Assembly: GCA_016209725.1 (NCBI GenBank)
Contig: JACQVO010000129.1
Span: 1 to 17,913, forward strand
Length of the DNA: 17,913 nucleotides
Source of the DNA: Candidatus Methylomirabilota bacterium
Lineage (GTDB): Bacteria > Methylomirabilota > Methylomirabilia > Methylomirabilales > 2-02-FULL-66-22
Reading direction: 5' to 3'
In this document: positions 5,926 to 12,760 of the stretch, one piece after another
Layout of the letters: every line of letters starts with the position of its first letter
Position numbering within the stretch: position 1 is the first letter of the stretch
Position numbers and translations under genes: made by a program
Notes under the pieces: generated by a model
What the model was told of the DNA's origin: nothing
The model's database searches: none
The model's input: the letters and a program-made list of their open reading frames with translations, nothing else

Positions 5926-8055
5926 TTAGCCGTCCGCCAACCGCCGGGAGTTCCAGAGGATGAAGAGGCTGCTGGCGATCATGGCGGCGGCGGCCACGAG
6001 GGGATTGAGGCGGCCGGCGGCGGCGAAGACCAGGGCGATTCCGTTGTAGGCGAAGGCCCAGAAGAGATTGCCCCGGATGGTCCGGCGCGCTCTGTGAGAG
6101 TATTCCACGATCCAGAGGACCTTGCCGAGATCCGGGCCGATGACGTTGACGTCGGCCGCGTCACGCGTCAGGTCGGTGCCGGTCCCGAGCGCGATCCCCA
6201 CATCGGCTGCCGCCAGCGCTGGCGCATCGTTGATCCCATCTCCCACCATGGCGACAGGCCCCCCGGACCTGCGTCCTGCCTGAACCTCTTGGACCTTGTC
6301 CTGTGGCAAGAGCCCCGCCTTCACCTCCAAGGCAGGGAACACCTGCGTCAGCGGAGAGGATGGCGCCACGCGATCTCCGGTCAGGACCGCCGCCCGGATT
6401 CCCTTGGCCCGGAGCCCCTCCAAGACCTGCGCCGCCTCTTCGCGAATCCGCTCCTGGAAGAAGAGGGCCGCCTCGACGCTCCCGTCCCATCCGACGAAGA
6501 CCGCGGTCTTGCCGGGCGCATCTTCCAGGTCGGCCGCACCCCGGATGGCCGGGTGCAGGCGAAGGCCCATCCGCTCCATGAACCGGGCGCTGCCAACGAA
6601 CATCTGGGGGCCTCCCTCCGCCCCCAGCGTGCCCTCCAGGCCGAGGCCGGGATGATAGCGGAAGTTGGTCACCGACTGGCCGGCCTTCGGATCCCCCACG
6701 GCCGCCAGGAATGCGTGTGCCAGCGGATGCGGGGCCTGGGACTGCAAGGCGGCCACGCGCTGGAGGAGCTCTGGCTGCGGCAGCGGGCAGTCCGAAGAAC
6801 TCATGCATCCGGCGTACTGCAGCGTGCCCGAGGTCAGCGTCCCGGTCTTGTCAAAGAAGATGCGCCGGAGCGATCCGAGGACCTCCAGGCTCGCCCCATT
6901 CTTGACCAGGACCCCCCGGCGGGCCGCCCGCCCCAGCGCCGTCCACGTGGCGGCCGGGGTGGCGATGCCAAAGGCGCAGGGGCACGAGACGACCAGGACG
7001 GAGAGGGAGGCCAACAGGGCGGACTCGACGCCGGACCGGGCCAGCCAGAAAGCGAAAACGGCGAGGGCGAGAATCAGGACTCCCGGCAGGAAGGCCGCGG
7101 CAACTCGATCCGCCAGTCGTTCGGCATCGCCCCGGGTGAGACGAGCCTCTTCGAGGAGGCGGGCGATCCGCGCGGCCGTGCTCTCGGCCCCCACGCGCTC
7201 GGCTTCGATCAGCAGGCTCCCATCCAGGTTGAGGGTCCCCGCGGCGACCCGATGGCCCGCCTCCTTGTAGACCGGTCGGCTTTCCCCGGTCAGACTGGAT
7301 TCGTCCACGTGCCCCCGACCCTCGAGGATGACGCCATCGAGGGGGAGGGCGGCGCCGGGGAGCACCCGGACCCGGTCGCCGGCCCGCAGGTCCTCGGTGG
7401 GGACCTCGCGGGGCGCCCCATCGCGGATCAGGATCGCCTTTGGGGGGACTTGGTCCAAAAGGGTCCGAAGCCCCTCCGACAGCTTCAGCTTGGCCGAGGC
7501 CTCGAGGTACCGGCCGAGGGCCACCAGCACCAGGAGCATGGCGGCGGTGTCGTGGTACACGTGGGGGGAATTGCGGGCAGTGTTGTAGGCGGACAGGCCG
7601 AAGGCCGCAAAGGCCCCCAGGGCGATCAGGGCATCCACGCTGAAGGGGGACCGCCGCATCTGTCGCAGCGACTGGACCAGGATCGGCAGACCCAGGAGCC
7701 CCAGGACGGGCAGGCTCAGGAGGAGGGACAGGACCCGGAGGATCAGGAGGAAGGCGCCTTCGCCGGCATCAGTCGGGGAGGATGGGTAAAAGAAGGGGAA
7801 GTAAGCGGGCAGGCTGAACATCATCGCGTTCATGGCGAAGAACGCGCTGAGGCCCAGGCGGATCAGGAGTGCATGGGCCGTTCCCGCCTCGCCCGGCTGG
7901 CGGGTGATCTGCAGGACCAGGGAGCAGCCGTAGCAGCAGAAGGCTCGCTCTTGCCCCTCGACGACGGCGCGGATTCCGCGACCCGCCAGGGGAAGCCCGC
8001 ACTGGGCGCAGGAAGCCTCCCGAGGATGGGTGGGACTCACGAAGTCGCTAGCCAT
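5926..8055 (-). CDS. ccoI: Copper-translocating P1B-type ATPase, CcoI/FixI-like
   Basis: A 709-aa heavy-metal P-type ATPase that would export copper across the inner membrane for cbb3 oxidase assembly. The N-terminus carries CAQC (C16, C19) and FCCYGC (C40, C41, C44), the putative metal-binding domain typical of FixI/CcoI; no classical GMTCxxC domain is visible. Then come paired membrane helices, the actuator TGES (256-259), the transmembrane CPC (358-360), the phosphorylation site DKTGTLT (402-408), HP (443-444) in the nucleotide-binding domain, and the hinge GDGINDAP (605-612). All catalytic motifs are intact. I chose the ATG at 8055 over an in-frame TTG at 8073; neither has a strong ribosome site. 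It is the last gene of the oxidase operon, 138 bp after the 45-aa gene, which supports the CcoI assignment over a general copper-efflux CopA. Confidence 0.92.
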   Translation of the reverse strand: MASDFVSPTHPREASCAQCGLPLAGRGIRAVVEGQERAFCCYGCSLVLQITRQPGEAGTAHALLIRLGLSAFFAMNAMMFSLPAYFPFFYPSSPTDAGEGAFLLILRVLSLLLSLPVLGLLGLPILVQSLRQMRRSPFSVDALIALGAFAAFGLSAYNTARNSPHVYHDTAAMLLVLVALGRYLEASAKLKLSEGLRTLLDQVPPKAILIRDGAPREVPTEDLRAGDRVRVLPGAALPLDGVILEGRGHVDESSLTGESRPVYKEAGHRVAAGTLNLDGSLLIEAERVGAESTAARIARLLEEARLTRGDAERLADRVAAAFLPGVLILALAVFAFWLARSGVESALLASLSVLVVSCPCAFGIATPAATWTALGRAARRGVLVKNGASLEVLGSLRRIFFDKTGTLTSGTLQYAGCMSSSDCPLPQPELLQRVAALQSQAPHPLAHAFLAAVGDPKAGQSVTNFRYHPGLGLEGTLGAEGGPQMFVGSARFMERMGLRLHPAIRGAADLEDAPGKTAVFVGWDGSVEAALFFQERIREEAAQVLEGLRAKGIRAAVLTGDRVAPSSPLTQVFPALEVKAGLLPQDKVQEVQAGRRSGGPVAMVGDGINDAPALAAADVGIALGTGTDLTRDAADVNVIGPDLGKVLWIVEYSHRARRTIRGNLFWAFAYNGIALVFAAAGRLNPLVAAAAMIASSLFILWNSRRLADG

Positions 8056-8107
8056 TGCGCCCGGCCTGGGCAAAAGGCGTTCGGCGGTTTCCGCCTGAGG
8101 CGGATGC

Positions 8108-8184
8108 GGCCGTTCGGCAGTACGGGGGTGGACGCGGTCTCCTGACTTCCATGAACAGCCGAACCATCGAACTGCCGAACGGCC
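8108..8184. repeat. 14-bp inverted repeat in the ccoI upstream spacer
   Basis: ggccgttcggcagt at 8108-8121 is the exact reverse complement of 8171-8184, with 49 nt between. The right arm overlaps the octamer repeats. It could form a stem in the intercistronic mRNA before ccoI or reflect a decayed palindromic repeat. Confidence 0.65.
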
Positions 8185-8189
8185 GAACA
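8158..8189. repeat. Period-8 tandem repeat, core YCGAAC
   Basis: Four octamers in a row: gccgaacc, atcgaact, gccgaacg, gccgaaca. Two further copies of the same octamer lie beyond the other end of ccoI at 5899-5914, so related repeats flank this gene on both sides. Confidence 0.65.
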
Positions 8190-8193
8190 GTTC

Positions 8194-8331
8194 CTATCCA
8201 GCAAGCAGGTTCTGGAACAGGTAGACGACGGCGAAGATGAACCAGGCGATCCAGATGGCGGCAATCCACCAGGGGACGGGGTTGGATTCGTAGATGTGGT
8301 AGGTTTCTTCGTCGGTGGACTTCTGTTCCAT
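8194..8331 (-). CDS. 45-aa single-pass protein resembling the CcoP N-terminal anchor
   Basis: A very small membrane protein starting at the ATG at 8331 (MEQKSTDEETYHIYESNPVP). It has a short acidic cytoplasmic N-terminus, then ESNPVPWW leading into one transmembrane helix (about residues 20-41) and a brief tail. The pattern E-x-NP-x-P-x-WW before a single helix is typical of the N-terminal domain of CcoP, the dihaem subunit of cbb3 oxidases, but no haem domain follows. It may be the membrane anchor of a split CcoP, or a CcoQ-like assembly peptide. It lies between the 100-aa gene and ccoI in the oxidase operon. The in-frame extension to 8409 is translated from heptamer repeats and is unlikely to be real. 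Confidence 0.75.
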   Translation of the reverse strand: MEQKSTDEETYHIYESNPVPWWIAAIWIAWFIFAVVYLFQNLLAG

Positions 8332-8345
8332 CGCGAACCTCAATG

Positions 8346-8417
8346 ACGAATTTCGAATATCGAATGTCGAATATCGAATGTCGAAGCTCTCAAAATCCGC
8401 ATTCCACATTCCGCATT
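8346..8417. repeat. Two adjacent period-7 tandem repeats
   Basis: Six heptamers at 8346-8387 (acgaatt, tcgaata, tcgaatg, tcgaata, tcgaatg, tcgaagc) are followed after 9 nt by three more at 8397-8417 (ccgcatt, ccacatt, ccgcatt). They occupy nearly the whole spacer between the 100-aa and 45-aa genes, and the last unit touches the stop codon of the former. They resemble short tandemly repeated heptanucleotides known from some bacterial intergenic regions. Confidence 0.75.
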
Positions 8418-8719
8418 CAGTTCGGCGGTACCCTGTTTCCGTACCGCTCGATCTCCTCCTGGAGCTCCAGCATCCGGTGCTTAGGCTGTTCGATGTCCCG
8501 GAAATGGCCCCGCAGGACGGCCCAGAGCATGAGGAACAGGATGGGTATCATCCCCAGCAGGTAGGAGCCCACGGCGATGAATCCGAAGCCGCCGAAGCGA
8601 TCCGCGGCCGGGTCAAGCCAGGTGAAGGCGAACTCGGTCATCTTGAAAATGAAGGCCACAGCGGCCACCACCACGATCGCCACCCACAGCGCGGTCAGCC
8701 ACCACTTGGTCGCTTTCAT
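8417..8719 (-). CDS. 100-aa two-helix membrane protein of the oxidase operon
   Basis: The ATG at 8719 overlaps the ccoO stop as ATGA, so translation is probably coupled to ccoO. Residues 5-27 (KWWLTALWVAIVVVAAVAFIFK) and about 45-70 (FIAVGSYLLGMIPILFLMLWAVL) are membrane helices. The C-terminus, DIEQPKHRMLELQEEIERYG, is a charged helix likely in the cytoplasm. I recognise no named family. Position directly after ccoO suggests a small structural or assembly subunit of the cbb3-type oxidase, in the place usually held by ccoQ, but it is longer than a typical CcoQ and has an extra helix. Confidence 0.75.
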   Translation of the reverse strand: MKATKWWLTALWVAIVVVAAVAFIFKMTEFAFTWLDPAADRFGGFGFIAVGSYLLGMIPILFLMLWAVLRGHFRDIEQPKHRMLELQEEIERYGNRVPPN

Positions 8720-9354
8720 TGTTTCGCTCCCGCCAGGGCGTCCACGTTGTAGATGGTCTGGGGGACCTGCTCCACCCAACTGCCCAACCACTGCACGTAG
8801 GCGGTGATGGCCAGGGCGTCTTTGTTGGGCCGGCCCTTGTCATCGAAGAACCAGCGGTACGGGGGCATCACCGAGTACGGGGCCACGTCTCGCGGCTCGA
8901 AGAAATGGGCGATGTGCCAGTCGTTGGAATGCTTGCCCGCCTCGCGAATCAGATCCGGCCCGACCCGCCGGGTCCCGAAGAGGGGAGGCAGGTTCAACTC
9001 GTTGTTGTACTCGGCGGCGTTGGAGACGGGGCCAAACCGGAGGTCCTCCTGGGATACCGGCCGGACGTACTGGCTATGGCAGTGCCAGCAGCCCTCGGCG
9101 ATGTAGACGGCCCGCCCCCGCGAGAGCGCCTGGGCGAAGGAGGCGGGATTCACCTCGCCGAAGGCGCGCGTGAACTCCTCCGGGTAGTCCTCGGCCAACT
9201 GGCGGAACTCTTCCGGGATGTCCTGGCTGATCTCGGCCAGCGTCTTCACCGGCAGCTTCCGGTACGTGACCATGGGGAGAACCCCCTGCAGGACGAACCC
9301 CAGGAGGAAGGTCACCACGCCGGCGATCAGGAAGGCGGCCCCGAGTCTCTCCAT
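8716..9354 (-). CDS. ccoO: cbb3-type cytochrome c oxidase subunit II (monohaem cytochrome c)
   Basis: A 212-aa membrane-anchored monohaem cytochrome c that passes electrons to the catalytic subunit CcoN. Helix 1 (residues 5-28) anchors it. The haem site is CWHCH (C89, C92, H93), followed by the diagnostic SQYVRPV, and the distal ligand is M163 in SVMPPYRW. The FDDKGRPNKDALAITAYVQWLG C-terminal region matches CcoO. No residue expected for function is missing. The start at 9354 is preceded by gtagggg. It follows ccoN after a 58-bp spacer that contains a perfect hairpin and overlaps the following 100-aa gene by 4 nt. Confidence 0.95.
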   Translation of the reverse strand: MERLGAAFLIAGVVTFLLGFVLQGVLPMVTYRKLPVKTLAEISQDIPEEFRQLAEDYPEEFTRAFGEVNPASFAQALSRGRAVYIAEGCWHCHSQYVRPVSQEDLRFGPVSNAAEYNNELNLPPLFGTRRVGPDLIREAGKHSNDWHIAHFFEPRDVAPYSVMPPYRWFFDDKGRPNKDALAITAYVQWLGSWVEQVPQTIYNVDALAGAKQ

Positions 9355-9375
9355 GCTGGACCCCTACTCCGGATT

Positions 9376-9397
9376 ATTCGCGAACTCGTTCGCGAAT
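9376..9397. other. Perfect 10-bp-stem hairpin between ccoN and ccoO
   Basis: The arm attcgcgaac at 9376-9385 is the exact reverse complement of 9388-9397, with a 2-nt centre (tc). It is a 22-bp near-palindrome in the 58-bp ccoN-ccoO spacer of an otherwise tightly packed part of the operon. There is no T-run. Possible roles are mRNA stabilisation or processing that sets the subunit ratio, or a protein-binding dyad. Confidence 0.7.
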
Positions 9398-9412
9398 TGG
9401 TCATTGCCCCGT

Positions 9413-10804
9413 CTATGCCTCGGCCGTCGCCGCCCCGGGGACGTACGCGGGGGCCGGCTGGCGCGCCGTAGCCCACATGTTGTAGAAGAAGAGCCCGGTC
9501 CCGAGGATGATAAGGAGGCCGGTGAGGGTGCGGGCCCACCAGAAGGGCAAGGAATAGACCACCGAATCGGCCCAGTGGGCCAGGCTCCCCCACAGGTAGC
9601 CCTGCACCAGTCCCCCGGCCATCAAGATGACGAACATCGAGGTCATCCCGATGGTGGTCAGCCAGAAATGGGCGGTGAGCAGCCGGGTCGAGTACCACGG
9701 GCGGCCGACGACCTGGGGCCAGAGCTCCACCATCATCCCCATGATCCAGAAGCCGAACACGCCGAACATCACCAGGTGGGCGTGGCCCACCACCCAGTCG
9801 GTGAAGTGGATGACCTTCTGGACGGTCAGCGTCACCTGGATGGCGCACTGCAGGCAGGTCAGGGCGTAGTTGAGCATGCCGACGTAGAACCAGCGGATGG
9901 GCAGGTTGGACCGCATGGCGTCGGAGCGGCCATACAGGGTGCCGAAGAAGTTCACGATGACCGTGACGACGACGACCTCGATGGCGATGGTGGCCACCAC
10001 CGCCCCGTACTGCGCGTACATGGGGATCGGACTCCACAGGAAGTGGTGGACCCCCTGCATGGGGTAGAAGAAGGCGATCCCCCAGAAGCCGATGAGGGAG
10101 AGGGCGTGGCTCCAGATGGGCTTCTTCAGGAGCAGGGGGACGAAGAAGTACATCAGCCCCCAGCCGATGGGCGTGACGAAGAGGCCGACCAAATCGTGGA
10201 TGAACAGGCCCGCGATGGCCGCGCCGGGCGCCCCCGGCACCCAGAACTGGGGCATGTAGTTGCCCATGAAGTAGACGAGGCCGGTCCAGGCGAAGGCCGC
10301 CAGGAAGTACCAGAGACTGACGTACAGGCCGCGCTCCCGCGTCTTGAAGATGGGATGGGCCAGGTTCGTCACCAGGAGGACCAGGCCCACTAGCACCAGC
10401 GGGTCCACGAAGATGGGGGTCTCGCCCCACTCGATGGCCTGCGCATATCCTCCCAGGATCCCGAGAAAGGTTAGCACGAGGATTCCCTGCCAGGCCCAGA
10501 AGATAAGCCAGCCCAGGCCGTCGCTCAAGATGGGGCGTTTGGTCAGCCGGGGGATCGCCCACAGCAATCCGGCGATGAAGGCGTTGGCGATGAACCCGTA
10601 GGCCGCCATGTTGGTGTGGACCATGCGAACCCGGCCGGGCGAAAGGGCCGGGATGCCCGGGAAAGGATAGTACTGCATGAACTGGAGAGCGAAGGCCAGC
10701 CCCGCCAGCAGGAGGATGGCGAAGGCCGTAGCGCTGGCCACCAGGTGGGCACGGACCAGGGCCACATTGACGAGCTGGCGCTGCGGTGATGTTGCAGGCG
10801 TCAT
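9413..10804 (-). CDS. ccoN: cbb3-type cytochrome c oxidase catalytic subunit I
   Basis: A 463-aa, roughly 12-helix haem-copper oxidase core that reduces O2 to water with proton translocation. Ligands can be placed by comparison with CcoN: H63 (VHTN, low-spin haem b), H203 (FIHDLVG, CuB), Y247 (AFFYPMQGVHH, the active-site Tyr expected to cross-link in C-family oxidases), H253 and H254 (CuB), and H341 and H343 (DWVVGHAHL, haem b3 and haem b). The Tyr argues for an oxidase rather than a nitric oxide reductase. The IHDLVGLFVTPIGWG helix differs from the textbook proteobacterial WWYGHNAVGFFLT, so this is a divergent C-family branch. The ATG at 10804 overlaps the preceding cytochrome stop (ATGA), implying translational coupling. 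Confidence 0.95.
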   Translation of the reverse strand: MTPATSPQRQLVNVALVRAHLVASATAFAILLLAGLAFALQFMQYYPFPGIPALSPGRVRMVHTNMAAYGFIANAFIAGLLWAIPRLTKRPILSDGLGWLIFWAWQGILVLTFLGILGGYAQAIEWGETPIFVDPLVLVGLVLLVTNLAHPIFKTRERGLYVSLWYFLAAFAWTGLVYFMGNYMPQFWVPGAPGAAIAGLFIHDLVGLFVTPIGWGLMYFFVPLLLKKPIWSHALSLIGFWGIAFFYPMQGVHHFLWSPIPMYAQYGAVVATIAIEVVVVTVIVNFFGTLYGRSDAMRSNLPIRWFYVGMLNYALTCLQCAIQVTLTVQKVIHFTDWVVGHAHLVMFGVFGFWIMGMMVELWPQVVGRPWYSTRLLTAHFWLTTIGMTSMFVILMAGGLVQGYLWGSLAHWADSVVYSLPFWWARTLTGLLIILGTGLFFYNMWATARQPAPAYVPGAATAEA

Positions 10805-11685
10805 CGTGGGGTTCCTTTCACAGGGGCGCCGGTCGCAGCAGTCTTGTCCGCTCGAAAGGAGGTGGTCCGAAGGGAGAGGACGAAGGACACGAGGTTCCAG
10901 GCATCCCCCTCCTTGATATTCTCCCCGTCCGGCTCGCCGAAGATATCCGCATAGCTCGGCATCGCCGTGCCACCCACTCCGGTCATGAAGGTTCGGTACA
11001 CGTCCTTGGGTGACGGCCCGCTCTTGAGCCGCCCCCCGGTGAAGTCGAAAGGCTTTTGCTTGTTGCCCCACACGTCCGGATCGAGTTTGGCCGCGCTGGG
11101 TCCATCGCCCTTGCCGGTCTCTCCGTGGCAGGCGGTGCACTCCAGGAGGATGTACAGCTCTTTGCCCCGGGCGATTGATTCAGGCGACGCGAGTGTGTCG
11201 GGCGGCTCGGGGATGAAGATGGACTTCCCCGGCCTCTGGGCCTTCCACTCCGGGTAGAAGGTCTTGATGTACTGGATCACCGCCAGCCGGTCCCGCTCGG
11301 GCACGAGGGCCCAGTCGGGCATGGAGGTCCGGTACACGCCCCGCGTGATGATCTTGTACAGGTCCTCATCCGTGGGCAGCGTCCCGGAGGGGGTGCTCCG
11401 GAACTTGAACACGCCCTGGGTGAAGTCGCGGGGCTTGACCACGAGGAGCCGCGCCCCCGGGCCCTTCCCGTCCCCCTTCTCGCCGTGGCAGCCGACGCAG
11501 TAGCGGTCATACACCTGCTTTCCCTGGGCCGCCAGGGCCTCCAGTTGGCTGGTGGGACGATCGGGGGCCTGCGCCGCGGCGGCGGGCCAGGCGAGCAGGG
11601 ACCCGAGCGCCGGGACCGCCGCGACCACGGCCCATGCTCGGAGTCGACCCGCGAAAGTGTGGAGCCATCGCACGTGAGGGAGCAT
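10801..11685 (-). CDS. Exported dihaem cytochrome c (candidate CcoP substitute)
   Basis: A 294-aa c-type cytochrome with two class I domains. An N-terminal hydrophobic segment ending WPAAAAQA (residues 12-40) is a signal peptide or anchor. Haem 1 is CVGCH (C63, C66, H67) with probable distal ligand M122 (RTSMPDW). Haem 2 is CTACH (C183, C186, H187) with M242 (TAMPSY). Both domains have the xGKGDG-type loop after the haem. The ATG at 11685 follows the previous stop by 10 nt, with gagg nearby. It overlaps ccoN by ATGA, so it is very likely an electron donor or subunit of this oxidase and may take the place of the missing dihaem subunit CcoP. It could instead be a free periplasmic donor. Confidence 0.88.
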   Translation of the reverse strand: MLPHVRWLHTFAGRLRAWAVVAAVPALGSLLAWPAAAAQAPDRPTSQLEALAAQGKQVYDRYCVGCHGEKGDGKGPGARLLVVKPRDFTQGVFKFRSTPSGTLPTDEDLYKIITRGVYRTSMPDWALVPERDRLAVIQYIKTFYPEWKAQRPGKSIFIPEPPDTLASPESIARGKELYILLECTACHGETGKGDGPSAAKLDPDVWGNKQKPFDFTGGRLKSGPSPKDVYRTFMTGVGGTAMPSYADIFGEPDGENIKEGDAWNLVSFVLSLRTTSFRADKTAATGAPVKGTPR

Positions 11686-11695
11686 GGAGAAGACC

Positions 11696-12319
11696 TCAGG
11701 CTGTCGGGGGCGCGTAGGGGATGAATCGTCCAATCGGTTGGAGCAGGCCCAGGGTCAGGCCATATATGATGTGGGTCAGCGCCGCGACCCAGAACGGCAT
11801 CAGTCGCAGGATGTACGCCTGGCCGACGAGCAGCGGCTGCAGCCACGAGATCACCCCATAGAAATTGACCAGCCAGAGGGCGCAGCCGAAGAGGCCGGAG
11901 TAGAGGATCTTCTGCCCGAGGGACCGGTCGGCGAAGTTCCGGTTGATGACCACGTGAAAGACCGCCCCCCCGGCGGCCCCCACGATGGCATGGGTGAGGA
12001 GGACCAGCATCAGGAAGTTCAGGTTGTCGGTCGTCAGGGCCTCCTGTCCGACGAAAAAGGTGCCGAACACCCGCAGGATCAGCATGGGATCCTGGGCCAC
12101 GACGAGGGAGCCGACCACATTGAAGACGAAGCTGGCCAGCGCGCCCATGGTTCCAAGCGTGAGACCGGCCACGACGTAGAAGGTGGTATAGAACCCCGGT
12201 GGTGGCCAGCCGCTGCGTCCGGCCGGGGCGGCGGCCAGTTTTTCCTCCAGCTCGACGATGGCCCGACGGTGTCGCTCGATCTCTCGGAGGATCTCTTCCC
12301 GCTGGAGGTCGGCCGGCAT
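11696..12319 (-). CDS. 207-aa membrane protein heading the oxidase operon
   Basis: I do not recognise a named family. Residues 1-32 form a charged helix (LQREEILREIERHRRAIVELEEKL) that looks like a short coiled coil in the cytoplasm. Five or so hydrophobic segments follow (FYTTFYVVAGLTLGTMGALASF, ILRVFGTFFVG, LMLVLLTHAIVGAAGGAVFHV, KILYSGLFGCALWLVNF, LMPFWVAALTHIIYGLTLGLL). Three His residues lie in or near helices (H in LLTH, VFHVV and ALTH), possible haem or metal ligands. A strong gaggggaacg ribosome site precedes the ATG, and a promoter-like sequence lies about 50 bp upstream. As the first gene of the transcript, just before the dihaem cytochrome, it may anchor or assemble that cytochrome. 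Confidence 0.8.
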   Translation of the reverse strand: MPADLQREEILREIERHRRAIVELEEKLAAAPAGRSGWPPPGFYTTFYVVAGLTLGTMGALASFVFNVVGSLVVAQDPMLILRVFGTFFVGQEALTTDNLNFLMLVLLTHAIVGAAGGAVFHVVINRNFADRSLGQKILYSGLFGCALWLVNFYGVISWLQPLLVGQAYILRLMPFWVAALTHIIYGLTLGLLQPIGRFIPYAPPTA

Positions 12320-12368
12320 CGTTCCCCTCGACTGATAAAACGGCGTGTCGGCAGCAAGAGGCTAGCGC

Positions 12369-12397
12369 AAATTAAACTTGGAGGAGGCGACTGTCAA
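12369..12397 (-). promoter_or_regulatory. Sigma70-like promoter of the oxidase operon
   Basis: On the minus strand a perfect TTGACA (12397-12392) is followed after exactly 17 bp by TAATTT (12374-12369). The predicted start of transcription leaves a leader of about 40 nt before the ATG at 12319. The -35 is consensus and the -10 is weak (3 of 6). Confidence 0.6.
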
Positions 12398-12449
12398 GGG
12401 GGAAAAGACTAAGAACATACACGAATCCGGGTGGTTTCAGCGGCGGCAA

Positions 12450-12529
12450 GCCTCCGGTTGCGCCGGGCCCTGCGGAGGCGAGACAGCGGGGAGACCGTTG
12501 ACTCCGCGCTGGCTGTGGCATACGATGCC
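12450..12529. other. Cluster of three stem-loops; possible structured RNA
   Basis: Three hairpins follow one another in the non-coding stretch 12398-12760. They are GCCTCCG/CGGAGGC (12450-12456 with 12473-12479), a 9-bp stem with one mismatch (12485-12493 with 12502-12510), and GGCAT/ATGCC (12517-12521 with 12525-12529). No known riboswitch could be matched by eye. The strand of any transcript is unclear. Confidence 0.35.
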
Positions 12530-12600
12530 GTCCCGGGTAAAGCCGCCGGTACTTAGTAGTCTCGGTCGCAACTACAGTGACGTATGATCCGGATTGCAAT

Positions 12601-12681
12601 GCCGTTCGTGGTGAGCCCGTCGAACCATGAACGGCGTCTCGCGGCCGAGAGATCGCGCTTCGAGTGGCTCAGGGCGAACGA
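12601..12681. repeat. REP-like palindrome pair
   Basis: Positions 12601-12635 form an imperfect palindrome starting gccgttcgtggtgagc and ending gaaccatgaacggc. Positions 12659-12681 (cttcgagtggctcagggcg followed by aacg) resemble the reverse orientation of the same widespread family, related to cgttcgccctgagcctgtcg. From memory such elements are scattered through many environmental genomes. The pair occupies most of the gap between the oxidase promoter and the Mrr-like gene. Confidence 0.55.
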
Positions 12682-12760
12682 GGGAACCTACGTCACCGTG
12701 TTTACGCCCAGGAGTACTAAGGATGCGCCTGCCCGGCGCGAAGGGACGGGAGAGCAGGGA

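Noticed and set aside
6094..8145. Plus-strand open frame of 683 codons opposite ccoI
   Set aside because: It is a GC-driven antisense shadow of a gene with every P-type ATPase motif.
9218..10393. Plus-strand open frame opposite ccoN and ccoO
   Set aside because: The translation is low-complexity (His/Asp/Glu/Gly-rich) and the opposite strand encodes intact oxidase subunits.
12440..12560. Cyclic di-GMP (GEMM) riboswitch
   Set aside because: gcaagcctccgg recalls part of the GEMM core, but the tetraloop, receptor and second-helix segments do not follow in order.
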